Positions 9,254-17,705 of a DNA stretch of 64,000 nucleotides are shown here, in pieces. The stretch is from NCBI GenBank assembly GCA_014237855.1, contig JABACD010000019.1, positions 52,409 through 116,408 on the forward strand. Direction: 5' to 3'. How positions within the stretch are numbered: position 1 is the stretch's first letter; each line of letters begins with the position of its first letter. The stretch comes from Planctomycetota bacterium (GTDB lineage Bacteria > Planctomycetota > UBA1135 > GCA-002686595). The notes below the pieces were generated by a model, which did not search any database, was not told where the DNA came from, and worked only from the letters and a program-made list of their open reading frames with translations. Both the position numbers and the translations under genes were made by a program.

Positions 9254-10096
9254 CTACTCTTCAGTGCCTGGATCGACGCTTGCGTCGGATGTCAGAAGAT
9301 CAGAAGCCATCGAGGCATCAAGGCTCGGTACGTCCATATCCTCTCCATACCCGCTCACCTCTCCCTCGGGAGCCTCGTTGATGCTCGGCTCCGTGGTCAG
9401 TGACGGTCTCTTGGTTTCGAAGGGTGGCAGCCTCATCCACATCTGTTCTCCCTCGCCCCGCAACAAGACACGGGAGGGCTCAATAGCGACAACCTCGAAT
9501 CGCCCATCGATGAAGTCTCCTTCGCGTAGGATGGTCCTACCGATCAGCGCAACGCGGCCTGCCTCACCGTGAATCACGGCATGCAGCTTCCTGCTCTGCT
9601 CCAGGGTCATCAGAGCGGACTCTGTAGTCGGCGCTGTTTGATCTATTGGCGTGTCGAGGTCCAGCAACTCCAGCGGAACTTGATCAACAACCGGCTGAGG
9701 AGGCTCTTGGGCCTGAGAACTGGCAGCCATTCTTCTACGCTGGTATTCCTGAACGAGATTGTTCAGGTCTACCCGCTTGGTGGCCTTGGCCAGCTCATCA
9801 AGGTTGAGTTCCGAGTTGGAGAGCTGCTCTGCTAGAGATTCCTGACCTCCACCGCTATCGAATGGCCTCTCGCTGGAAGCATTATCGTCCCCTGGCTCGC
9901 CAGCCCAACCAGCAGCGTAGTCACCCCCCCACTGGCTCTGGGGACCTCCTCCGAACTGATTTGAATCAGAAAGCACTCGCTCTGCACGCGGAGTTCTTGC
10001 TGTACTCACGACTCCCGTAAAGAGCTGGGGAATCCAGATCGCAATTGCGGTGAGAGCAAGCACTCCCGTGGATAGCTTCTTAGTCTTGGGGTTCAT
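9254..10096 (-). CDS. GspC/GspB/PilP-like periplasmic linker protein
   Basis: A 280-residue protein with one N-terminal membrane segment (about residues 9-28), a long Asp/Gln/Pro-rich linker, and a compact beta domain around 165-215: AVIHGEAGRVALIGRT, EGDFIDGRFEVVAIEPSRVLLRG, MWMRLPPF. This resembles the C-terminal domain of GspB and the homology region of GspC/PilP, which bridges the inner-membrane platform and the secretin. The position between the GspM/PilO-like and secretin genes agrees. Start and upstream stop share one base (TAATG), so translation is coupled. The tail past residue 220 is acidic and of no known domain. Confidence 0.75.
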   Translation of the reverse strand: MNPKTKKLSTGVLALTAIAIWIPQLFTGVVSTARTPRAERVLSDSNQFGGGPQSQWGGDYAAGWAGEPGDDNASSERPFDSGGGQESLAEQLSNSELNLDELAKATKRVDLNNLVQEYQRRRMAASSQAQEPPQPVVDQVPLELLDLDTPIDQTAPTTESALMTLEQSRKLHAVIHGEAGRVALIGRTILREGDFIDGRFEVVAIEPSRVLLRGEGEQMWMRLPPFETKRPSLTTEPSINEAPEGEVSGYGEDMDVPSLDASMASDLLTSDASVDPGTEE

Positions 10097-10725
10097 TAGA
10101 TTTCATCCAGGCTGGGGTCATCTGCCGCAACCTCTATCTCTCTGGGTGGGTCCGTGAATTGATAGATCCCGAGAGACCCGGTCACCTCAAAGTCTGAATC
10201 CTCTGGCGTCGCCCGCTCGAAGCGTACGTCCAGAAGTGATGTCGGATATCCAAGGCCACGCATCGCCGAGAGAAGGCCCTCCAAGGCTGAAGGGGTCGCA
10301 ACTCCCATGAGGCTCACCTTGGCCATCGCAACGGCTTGATCAGTGATTGGAATGTCAGTTAGCTCGAAAGGAGCAACGTCCAAGCTGGTCAGCTCTACCC
10401 CACACGAGGGAGCGATCCAGCGGAGCGCTGCATTGATCTGAAGGGGCGAGAGTTCGCTAGGCAGCAGCTCCTTCGTCAGGACGCCCAGCACCACCAAGCG
10501 CTCGTCACCCCCGCGATCCTGGAACGCGACGTAGTCACGATGGAGGTTACTGGCCTTCTGATGCCTCACCTTGGCAAACTCATGCTCAGCGCGAGTCGAG
10601 TACAGGCTGCGAAGCGGCATTCCGAAGGCGCCAACTAGGGCAAGGATCGTGAAGAGACCCGGTGCCCAGATCTTGAGGATTCGGGCCAGTGCGCCGACCC
10701 TGAAATTGTCCAGGGGAGGATTCAC
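10096..10725 (-). CDS. GspM/PilO-like inner-membrane assembly protein
   Basis: A 209-residue bitopic protein: short cytoplasmic N-terminus, one membrane helix (about residues 18-37), a heptad-like helix (STRAEHEFAKVRHQKASNLHRDY) and a ferredoxin-like periplasmic domain ending DFEVTGSLGIYQF. Size, topology and place between the GspL-like and GspC/B-like genes mark it as GspM/PilO. Sequence identity in this family is always low, so the call leans on topology and context. The start overlaps the end of the GspL-like gene by four bases. Confidence 0.75.
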   Translation of the reverse strand: MNPPLDNFRVGALARILKIWAPGLFTILALVGAFGMPLRSLYSTRAEHEFAKVRHQKASNLHRDYVAFQDRGGDERLVVLGVLTKELLPSELSPLQINAALRWIAPSCGVELTSLDVAPFELTDIPITDQAVAMAKVSLMGVATPSALEGLLSAMRGLGYPTSLLDVRFERATPEDSDFEVTGSLGIYQFTDPPREIEVAADDPSLDEI

Positions 10726-12239
10726 GACGTCTCCTCCAGAGTCAGATCAATGGAGAAGTTCAACGCCTGAAGATCTTCTCCGTCCTCGTCCACCAGAATC
10801 GTCGGGACGTTCACCCTGATCGTTGAGACGCCTGTCATGGTCTGCAGTTCTTGCTCAATCGCCTGAATCGTCATGAGCGACTCAACCGGTCCCACATCTG
10901 TTGTTGCGGAGAGTCCAACCTCCCTGAACCCAGCAGTACGGGGACCAATGGAGATGGAGAGCACAGCGGCCTTCGCCTCGAAAGCGCCGAGCAACCGCAC
11001 CATGGTAGACCGATAGTCCAGGCCGTCCCTCTGAACCAGTGAGGCCTGATTCATTCGAGAATCAATGGCTGCTAGCACCCCCTGGGTCTCTTCTTCAGCT
11101 CGCTGAAGTAGAGGAAGCCCCGAAGAATCATCGTCGAGTCGTGTAATCTCCTCCATCAACTCCTCCTGCGGCCCCTTAACGGCTCGTTTCACGATCGCGA
11201 AACCAAGCAGCAGAGTTCCAGTGCAGAGCCCTAACACCAGCCCCTCAACCGCACGGGTCTGCGGCAGAGGAATGGAGAATTCAGGCGCCAGACTGTGCGA
11301 GCGCAGGCATGCTGCCAGGGTGGAAATACGGCTGGAGTCTCCCGCTGAGCACTCCGGCCCAGCCTCACAGATCACTTCTGCTTCGCGGAGTGCTCCTTGA
11401 ATCGCCTGCTCCAGAAATGAGCTGCGCTCTGCCGCCATGCCAAACACATGGACCGACGAAACCTCAGCACCTCCATGCGACTTTCTCCAGAAGCCGGCAA
11501 CACTACGGAGCGTCTGTAGCAAGCTAGAAACCAGGTGAGTGCTCTGCTCGAAACTGCCGCTCAATGACTCGCTACTGACCAGCACACCCTCGGCGATCAG
11601 GCAGACCTCGATGGAGTCCTTATCGATCGTAATTGCGATCGATGCCTGCCCATCTTCCGCCACAAAATCCGCGGCGTGATTCAGGGCCGCAAGTGCGCCA
11701 ACTGTTACTGACCGCGTTCGGATCTTCCTCTTACGAAGGTCTACCAGTAAGTGGGTGATGAACTCACGCTCAACCGAAACGCTTAGCCAGTTGCGTATGC
11801 CGTCGACAAGGCCGCCACAGTCAGTCGCCGAAAAGAAAAAAGGCTTATCGGGATCCGATCGCGCGCCCTTGGTTCGGCGCTCGAGTACCCTCTTTAGCTC
11901 CCCCCTCGAGAGCTCAGGTAGTGAGAATAGCTTGTGCTCAACCAGCCTACTACCCAGGGTCAATCGGCAGCGAGTGGCCGTGCCCCCGGCCCGCTCTCTC
12001 GCTGTAGCCGCAGCCAGAGCCAGGTCATGTGCAGAGAAACTCCCAGCCACGGCACGGCCGTACATGGGCTTTCCACTGGCATCAATCTCAAACCACTCCG
12101 CATCCAGGTCGGAGATTGCGAGAACGGCCTGATTGAGGAAACCGTACTTCTTGCTGGGACTGAACATTGGGCTGGCCGTGAGTGAACTCAGGAAATAGTG
12201 GCCTGCATTGTTGAGGCATAGAGCCTCTCTCTTGAGCAC
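10722..12239 (-). CDS. GspL-like protein (PilM actin-fold domain joined to PilN-like domain)
   Basis: A 505-residue protein. Residues about 35-310 look like the cytoplasmic actin-fold (PilM/GspL) domain: AVLAISDLDAEWFEI, RLTLGSRLVEHKLFSLPEL, a central ASIAITIDKDSIEVCLI beta pair and VSSVHVFG. A membrane helix follows at about 331-350. The rest is a periplasmic coiled coil plus a PilN-like ferredoxin fold (VSTIRVNVPTILV...LNFSIDLTLEE). That is the layout of GspL, equal to PilM plus PilN in pilus systems. Met25 (12167) may be the true start because the first 24 residues fit no domain. It heads the block of overlapping genes down to gspG. Confidence 0.82.
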   Translation of the reverse strand: MLKREALCLNNAGHYFLSSLTASPMFSPSKKYGFLNQAVLAISDLDAEWFEIDASGKPMYGRAVAGSFSAHDLALAAATARERAGGTATRCRLTLGSRLVEHKLFSLPELSRGELKRVLERRTKGARSDPDKPFFFSATDCGGLVDGIRNWLSVSVEREFITHLLVDLRKRKIRTRSVTVGALAALNHAADFVAEDGQASIAITIDKDSIEVCLIAEGVLVSSESLSGSFEQSTHLVSSLLQTLRSVAGFWRKSHGGAEVSSVHVFGMAAERSSFLEQAIQGALREAEVICEAGPECSAGDSSRISTLAACLRSHSLAPEFSIPLPQTRAVEGLVLGLCTGTLLLGFAIVKRAVKGPQEELMEEITRLDDDSSGLPLLQRAEEETQGVLAAIDSRMNQASLVQRDGLDYRSTMVRLLGAFEAKAAVLSISIGPRTAGFREVGLSATTDVGPVESLMTIQAIEQELQTMTGVSTIRVNVPTILVDEDGEDLQALNFSIDLTLEETS

Positions 12240-12252
12240 CTATGGAAAGTTC

Positions 12253-12288
12253 ACAGGTGGCAGACGGAACAATCCATCAGCCACCTGT
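12253..12288. terminator. Hairpin between pseudopilin gene and GspL-like gene
   Basis: A 9-bp perfect stem (ACAGGTGGC / GCCACCTGT) is extended inward by a second 6-bp arm with one mismatch (GACGGA / TCCATC) around an ACAA loop. It lies 23 bp past the stop of the minus-strand pseudopilin gene and just upstream of the GspL-like gene. There is no U-tract, so it may be an attenuator or mRNA-stabilising hairpin that lets the pilin message exceed that of the machinery genes. Confidence 0.5.
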
Positions 12289-12310
12289 AACGAATGGGCA
12301 TCGTTACCTC

Positions 12311-12904
12311 TTAGTAGTAAACAAGGATGTAGAGTCTCGAATTACTCGTGTTGTATCGAACCCTTCCTGTAGTTGACCAGGTGCCGGGCACCCCTGGATC
12401 CAGACGAGAATCGATTTCGGTTGCAGACTCTGTTGACACACTCGATAGGTACAAGACGTTGGCTGCACCAGTTACATCGTCAGTTCCATCACCATCCACA
12501 TCGAAGCCACTGAGCCCCTGGATCGTCGATGAGTTGTAGAGATGCATCTGCCCGTTGTACGGGTTCTGACTGTGAGTCAGGGGTGCTTCCAGGTATGGGC
12601 CACTCCAGCCGGCTGCTGTCTGGGCTGTCGAGAGGTCACGGTTGTTGGCGTTAGAAGCGGAGTACTCTCTGGGGAAAGCTCCGACGTCAGCGTGGTAGGC
12701 AGCACACAACGTCCTGAAGGTGCTCGCAAGTTCGATCACCCTTGCATTCTTGCCCTTCCCTATCATTCCGCCGGCTCTCATGGCGAGGGTTGCTGCGAGA
12801 ATTGAGAGGATGGAGACAGCCACAATGATTTCCATGAGAGAGAAACCAGAGCGACTGGACCTTGAAGGAGTTCTATGCATCAGCTGTATCAAGCGAAAGT
12901 CCAT
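12311..12904 (-). CDS. GspG/GspH-like pseudopilin
   Basis: A 197-residue prepilin: leader ending SSRSG then FSLMEIIVAVSILSILAATLAM, Glu5 present. The soluble part has the GspG-like phrases FRTLCAAYHADVGAFP and GWSGPYLEAP, and a calcium-loop-like FDVDGDGTDDVTGA. The GWxGPYL phrase is shared with the duplicated GspG at 4244-4957, so the two are probably paralogues. It ends with an aromatic YILVYY. Met9 (12880) would give a 13-residue leader, closer to the norm than the 21-residue leader from 12904. It is probably the first gene of the minus-strand operon, with a hairpin separating it from the GspL-like gene. Confidence 0.85.
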   Translation of the reverse strand: MDFRLIQLMHRTPSRSSRSGFSLMEIIVAVSILSILAATLAMRAGGMIGKGKNARVIELASTFRTLCAAYHADVGAFPREYSASNANNRDLSTAQTAAGWSGPYLEAPLTHSQNPYNGQMHLYNSSTIQGLSGFDVDGDGTDDVTGAANVLYLSSVSTESATEIDSRLDPGVPGTWSTTGRVRYNTSNSRLYILVYY

Positions 12905-13090
12905 GTGGATTCAGGGAGCAGGCTGCAACTGGCATCCACGAGCCGTCACACGAACTCTTTCGACGCCGTAAAGTGAACAACTGGAATCGAATAGGGAATT
13001 GTCCCCATGCCTTACACAAGCATCGAAAACGGGCCTGTTTGGGCATTTTGGACCCTAAAGCGCATTGAAAATAATGCCGATTGACTACCC

Positions 13091-13633
13091 GTGAAGTTGC
13101 TCCCCCTGATCAAACGGCCGTCACTCCAAGCCAAGAGAGGCATCTCCATGATGGAGCTTGTGATTGCCGTCTCCGTGATTTCGATCCTTGCTGGAACAGC
13201 CACCTCCCTGTTCTCAAGTCGCCTCGAGAAGACTCGGGATATCCGGCGCCTGACAGACATCCGTGGAATCCAGGCGGCGATCGAGCAGTTCTACGCAGAC
13301 ACCGGGAGCTTCCCACCCGCCGACAGCAGCCCTGGCCACGCCAACTGGGACGTTTCCCATGACGGTGCGTTCATTCCAGAGCTCAAACGCCGTGGCTACC
13401 TGATCGATGCCCTGGTTGATCCGATCAATGACCAGGTCTTCCACTACCGCTACCAGGTGTACCCAGCTGGCACTCATGGCTGCCAAGGGCACACACCCTT
13501 CTATGTGCTAGGTGTCCGAGAGTTCGAGAACGAATCCTATGCCACGGAGAATAGTGGGTTCTTTCAATGTAGCGGCCGCGACTGGGGCCTTGCGTTCGAC
13601 TACGTGACCGGCGGTGGAGCCACGGCAAACTGA
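13091..13633 (+). CDS. Pseudopilin, GspG-like
   Basis: A 180-residue prepilin with GTG start, basic leader ending QAKRG then ISMMELVIAVSVISILAGTATSL, Glu5 present. The residue after the cleavage site is Ile rather than Phe or Met, unusual but tolerated. The domain has a long N-terminal helix continuing to IRGIQAAIEQFYADTGSFPPA and ELKRRGYLIDALVDPINDQVFHYRY, which is the GspG pattern of helix, loop and 'DPW/DPIN' strand. It is transcribed away from the other secretion genes across a 186-bp divergent spacer (12905-13090) and stands alone. Confidence 0.85.
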   Translation: MKLLPLIKRPSLQAKRGISMMELVIAVSVISILAGTATSLFSSRLEKTRDIRRLTDIRGIQAAIEQFYADTGSFPPADSSPGHANWDVSHDGAFIPELKRRGYLIDALVDPINDQVFHYRYQVYPAGTHGCQGHTPFYVLGVREFENESYATENSGFFQCSGRDWGLAFDYVTGGGATAN

Positions 13634-13820
13634 GCTAACCTGCTCGTCCTATTGAGATTCTCATCTGGTCTCAGACGACAGCTTCTCCAGGCCGCGCTCA
13701 TCTCAGAGCCTTGGGGTCAACAGCAACTGTTGGCAACCACAGACTTCAGGACAATCCAGTGATTGGTCCAATCCGGCCTGGGGTGAACATCAAAGCCATA
13801 CCTACATGACTTCCCGGTGA

Positions 13821-16553
13821 TCAGGCGGCCTCCTCGCCATCCTGTGTGCTCCGTTGAGAAGTCAAGTACTCGACCAGTCGTGCCTTCAATTCTTCAAGGG
13901 CATCGAGAAGTTCGCCCACACTTCCCTTCAAGCCGAGTTCCTCAAGAGACTCAGCTGCTCGCCGTACGCGCTCTGCACATAGGCACGATGCACTCCCCTT
14001 GAGGCTGTGAGCAGCGGCGCGCAGGTCGCAGTCATTCTTGTCATTCTCGGCACGCTCAAGCTCCTCAACAACGGCAGGAACCCTCTCCATGAAGGTTTCT
14101 ATAGCGAGGTCGAGAAGTTCGTGATCGCCCTCTAACTGCGTCAGAGCCCCAGCGAGATCGATCACCGTCGCTTGCTTGGAAGGCAAATCCCTCACAACGG
14201 AGCTTGGCGACGTCGTGAGCTCCCGTTGAGCGGCGCTCTCATTCCCCGGTAGCCACTTCCTTAGCACCCTTTTTAGCGACTCCATCCGGACCGGTTTCGC
14301 CAGGTAATCATCCATCCCAGCATCCAGGCACTGCTCCTGGTGAATGCGCATTGCATGGGCAGTCAGTGCGACAATTGGGATGTGCCCGCCGCACCCTTTC
14401 TCCAGAGCGCGGATGCAACTGGTTGCCTCCAGACCATCCATAAAAGGCATCTGAATATCCATGAAGATCAAGTCGAATGGCTCCTCTATCACAGCATTCA
14501 TTGCCTCCTCGCCATCAGCAGCCGTGCTCACCTGGCAACCAAGCTTGGACAGCATCTTGGAGCCCAGCATCCTGTTGACCACATTGTCATCTACTAGAAG
14601 GAGCTTCGCCTCAAACTCCTGGCCGTCTGCCTGTTCTGTTTTCCTCGCTGCTCTCATGCCATCGCTCGGGCTGGAGAGATCAGTGAGGTTCTTCTCCAGG
14701 ATGCAAGGGAGCTCCGACTGTCGAATGGGCTTGGTGATTACTGCATAGGAGCTATCAACATCAATCCCCCGATCAATCTTCTTCCCGAGAGACGCTACCA
14801 GGATGAGCCTTGGCTCACCCCAGGCTGGATCTTGGATGATGATGCTCTCCAGGTGGGCATCATTAACCGGGGGGAGATCCGCATCCAACAGAACAAGATC
14901 GAAAGCCTCTCCTTGCTCCTTGGCAGAACGGAGAGTTTCCAGTGCGCGGACGCCACTTGCTGAGGACTTCGCAGAGCAGTTCAAGGCACTGATCTGCTGA
15001 GCAAGGACTCGACCAAAGGTTTCGTTCTCAGCAACAACCAGAACTCGTTTGTTGTGGAACTCACTATCCAATCTGGATGCTCGCTGTAGCCGGCTTTCGA
15101 CCTCATCAGAAGATCCCGGCTCAAAGACCACAGTGAAGCTGAACGTACTCCCAGCTCCAAGCTCACTTGATAGCTGAATGTCCCCATCCATCATTTCAAC
15201 AAGGTTGGCGACAATTGCCAGGCCAAGTCCCGTGCCGCCATATCGCCGAGTTGTTCCACCATTGGCCTGCTTGAAGCTCTCGAAGATGTCGGAGTGGCGC
15301 TCCTTCGGAATGCCAATTCCCGTATCGCGCACAGTTACGGAGAGACAGACTTCTTGCTCGGTCTTGTGCTCCAGATCAACGGCGACCTCCACCTCCCCTT
15401 CTTCCGTGAACTTGACGGCATTCCCGCCCAAATTGATCAGCAGCTGGCGAAGCCGCAGCGAGTCCCCGCGGACAATCCTTGGTACATCCGCGCTGATGTG
15501 GCTGACCATCTCAATCCCCTTGCTTGATGCCCGGGGCGCCAGGACCCCGACAGCGGATTCAACGCAGGCCAAGATGTCGAAGTCCTCTACTTGGAGATCG
15601 ACCTTCCCCGCCTCGATTTTTGACAAGTCCAGGATGTCATTGACGAGTTCGAGTAAGGACTCACCGCTCTCGAGGACGAGGGCAATGTAGCCCCGCTGCT
15701 CCTGGGTCAATTCGGTGCCCAATGCCAGCTCACTCATCCCGATGATCCCATTCATCGGCGTCCGCAGCTCATGGCTCATGTTGGCGAGAAATTCGCTCTT
15801 GGCGGCATTGGTGGCCTGAACCCGACCAACTGTATCGGCAAGTAGTCGGTTCTTTGCCTTCAGGGTGCTCTGAGATTCCTTCAGATTGCTCCGCATCACC
15901 TCAAGCGTGTCCGCCAGGTGGCTGATCTCATCATTGCCCTTGCTGGTTATCTTCCCCTGGAGATTTCCTGTGGAGAGCATTCGAGACTCATCAACCAGGG
16001 TCTCCAGCCGACTAACGACGATCCGGCGAAGCAAGATGTTCAGCAACAAGGCCAGTGCGATGATCGCCGTGAGGACAAGTACCAACAATCGAACTCGTGC
16101 TCCTCCGATTCTCGAGAAGACCGAGCGCCCACTCCAAGTCACCTCTACCTGCCCGATGATGTCGAAGTCTTGATTGGCAAGCTCGATCTTTAGCGGTGCA
16201 GAGTATGTCTGCTCGAAATCGTGACCACCCTCTTGTCTTGACGAGGCTTCCGCAACTACGACCCCATCGCTTCGCTTGACCCTTACATGAACCAGGTCTT
16301 CCGAACCATGGACAACATTCGCTACCATCGTCTGGATGGCAGGGTAGTCCTGCACGAGCATGTTCTCTAGCGAAGCGCTGGCCATGGTCTCGGCGTGCGA
16401 GGTCGAGATCGAGCCAACCAATTCGTCAAAGACGCGGCTTACCCCGGTAACAGAGTACGATGCAACGGGGACGAAAACACACAACAAGAATCCGACCGTC
16501 CCCAGGATTAGCCGAATACCTATCCGGCTGGAAATCCACTTCTGGAACGACAC
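13821..16553 (-). CDS. Membrane hybrid histidine kinase with two receiver domains and HPt
   Basis: About 910 residues from GTG at 16553; an ATG at 16664 in the same frame would put 98 bp inside the upstream gene and is less likely. Order: TM1 (about 10-35), a short periplasmic sensor (40-150), TM2 (154-175), HAMP (175-230), HisKA with His261 in [11 protein letters not shown], HATPase with Asn378 and DTGIGI / GGTGLGL boxes, a degenerate-looking receiver (500-620, Asp557), a canonical receiver (650-765, Asp699 in [11 protein letters not shown]), and a C-terminal HPt with His849 in [10 protein letters not shown]. This is a BarA/TorS-type phosphorelay. The next upstream gene encodes a PhnD-like binding protein with only a 13-bp gap, so that protein is the probable sensor partner. 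Confidence 0.93.
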   Translation of the reverse strand: MSFQKWISSRIGIRLILGTVGFLLCVFVPVASYSVTGVSRVFDELVGSISTSHAETMASASLENMLVQDYPAIQTMVANVVHGSEDLVHVRVKRSDGVVVAEASSRQEGGHDFEQTYSAPLKIELANQDFDIIGQVEVTWSGRSVFSRIGGARVRLLVLVLTAIIALALLLNILLRRIVVSRLETLVDESRMLSTGNLQGKITSKGNDEISHLADTLEVMRSNLKESQSTLKAKNRLLADTVGRVQATNAAKSEFLANMSHELRTPMNGIIGMSELALGTELTQEQRGYIALVLESGESLLELVNDILDLSKIEAGKVDLQVEDFDILACVESAVGVLAPRASSKGIEMVSHISADVPRIVRGDSLRLRQLLINLGGNAVKFTEEGEVEVAVDLEHKTEQEVCLSVTVRDTGIGIPKERHSDIFESFKQANGGTTRRYGGTGLGLAIVANLVEMMDGDIQLSSELGAGSTFSFTVVFEPGSSDEVESRLQRASRLDSEFHNKRVLVVAENETFGRVLAQQISALNCSAKSSASGVRALETLRSAKEQGEAFDLVLLDADLPPVNDAHLESIIIQDPAWGEPRLILVASLGKKIDRGIDVDSSYAVITKPIRQSELPCILEKNLTDLSSPSDGMRAARKTEQADGQEFEAKLLLVDDNVVNRMLGSKMLSKLGCQVSTAADGEEAMNAVIEEPFDLIFMDIQMPFMDGLEATSCIRALEKGCGGHIPIVALTAHAMRIHQEQCLDAGMDDYLAKPVRMESLKRVLRKWLPGNESAAQRELTTSPSSVVRDLPSKQATVIDLAGALTQLEGDHELLDLAIETFMERVPAVVEELERAENDKNDCDLRAAAHSLKGSASCLCAERVRRAAESLEELGLKGSVGELLDALEELKARLVEYLTSQRSTQDGEEAA

Positions 16554-16566
16554 GGGAGGGTACAAC

Positions 16567-17478
16567 CTATTTTGGTTCGGTCGTACGATCGAATTGCATG
16601 ATTGCCTTGTGCATCGCGCTCTGAATCGGCCGGTAGTCTTCGTGACTGGCAGGTAAGAACCCACTGGCCTTCAGGCTTCCCAGAGCTTCTTCGTCGGTTG
16701 CCTCTAGTAGCGATGCTCGTAGTTCGACGACGATTCGGGAATCAAGACCAGCTCGAGCAACCCAAGGCTTGGTGATATTGTCGAACGAGTGCAACACACG
16801 GAGGCTTCCCTCCGTGTTCATCTTATTAAAGGTGCTCTCCTTGAGTGCACCTGCATCAAAGTCACCCATCTGAACGGCCATTGCAACCTTGTCATGCTGC
16901 CCGAGGTATTCGATTGTTTCGAATTCATCTGAAGTGAGACCTACATCAAGCAACTCTGACTGAGAGAGGTATCGCCCAATCGTCGACTGAGGGTCACCGA
17001 AGGCAAAGCGGCAACCACGAAGCTCCTCTAGAGTCTCGTAGGTGCTCTCTTCACGAACACAGATCACCCCCTTGAAGGTGCTCTTCCCTTTCTTCGCTTC
17101 CTTCGCGAGGAGTACGACATCTGGATTGGCCTCATGAGCCTTGACATAGGAAGCCGGTCCTAAGCGAGAGATGTCAACCTCGCCGTTCACAACGGCATTG
17201 AGCCCTTCTTCGTAGGTCTTGAAGATGCAAAGCTCAATATCCACGGGATCGCCAAGGCTCTCGCTCAGCTCCTGCTCCAGCATGTCCAGGACCGGGCTGA
17301 ACTTGCGGTAGAGCTCAGTCGCCTTGTCCGTCTGGTAGATTCCGAACCGAAGCTGAACAGGCTCCGTGGTGTCCGCTGGCTCATGTACTTGCTTGCCATT
17401 GAATCCCACAAGGCCTACGACCGAGATCGTGGCAGCAATGGCTCCTAAGAGGATGAAAGGAGAATTCGGGAAACGCAT
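16567..17478 (-). CDS. PhnD-like periplasmic substrate-binding protein (probable sensor partner)
   Basis: About 303 residues from ATG at 17478, which opens an N-terminal signal/anchor ([18 protein letters not shown]). The binding domain starts [28 protein letters not shown] and includes [24 protein letters not shown] and [20 protein letters not shown], typical of the phosphate/phosphite/phosphonate ABC binding family (PhnD/PtxB). No permease or ATPase is nearby. Instead it sits immediately upstream of a hybrid histidine kinase on the same strand, a pairing known for kinases that read ligand through a separate PhnD-like protein. The ligand cannot be told from sequence. A longer frame to 17586 exists but lacks a credible signal peptide. 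Confidence 0.87.
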   Translation of the reverse strand: MRFPNSPFILLGAIAATISVVGLVGFNGKQVHEPADTTEPVQLRFGIYQTDKATELYRKFSPVLDMLEQELSESLGDPVDIELCIFKTYEEGLNAVVNGEVDISRLGPASYVKAHEANPDVVLLAKEAKKGKSTFKGVICVREESTYETLEELRGCRFAFGDPQSTIGRYLSQSELLDVGLTSDEFETIEYLGQHDKVAMAVQMGDFDAGALKESTFNKMNTEGSLRVLHSFDNITKPWVARAGLDSRIVVELRASLLEATDEEALGSLKASGFLPASHEDYRPIQSAMHKAIMQFDRTTEPK

Positions 17479-17670
17479 GGATCGCCTGGCATGGTGTAAG
17501 AAGAAGAAATTCATTCCACTCCTCGACACATTCATCTTCCAAGCTGGATGGCTTGCTCGTGCTGCTGGGGCACTTGACTGTCCCAATCTGGAACTCTTCT
17601 AGAGCGACTCCGTGGTGGCTCATCCCAGGGGATCACCCGAGGGGACCCCGGACAGCAAGCAATAGCCCCG

Positions 17671-17695
17671 TAAGTCATTACCCAGAAATGACTTA
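17671..17695 (-). terminator. Hairpin after the SGNH esterase gene
   Basis: Perfect 9-bp stem TAAGTCATT / AATGACTTA with a 7-base loop, beginning 11 bp beyond the minus-strand esterase stop (17706). AT-rich stem, no long U-tract. Probable transcription terminator. Confidence 0.5.
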
Positions 17696-17705
17696 AGGTC
17701 TCTCC

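Noticed and set aside
16554..16664. Upstream ATG start of the hybrid kinase at 16664
   Set aside because: It would overlap the PhnD-like gene by 98 bp and the extra residues are basic and unlike a signal; GTG 16553 is preferred.
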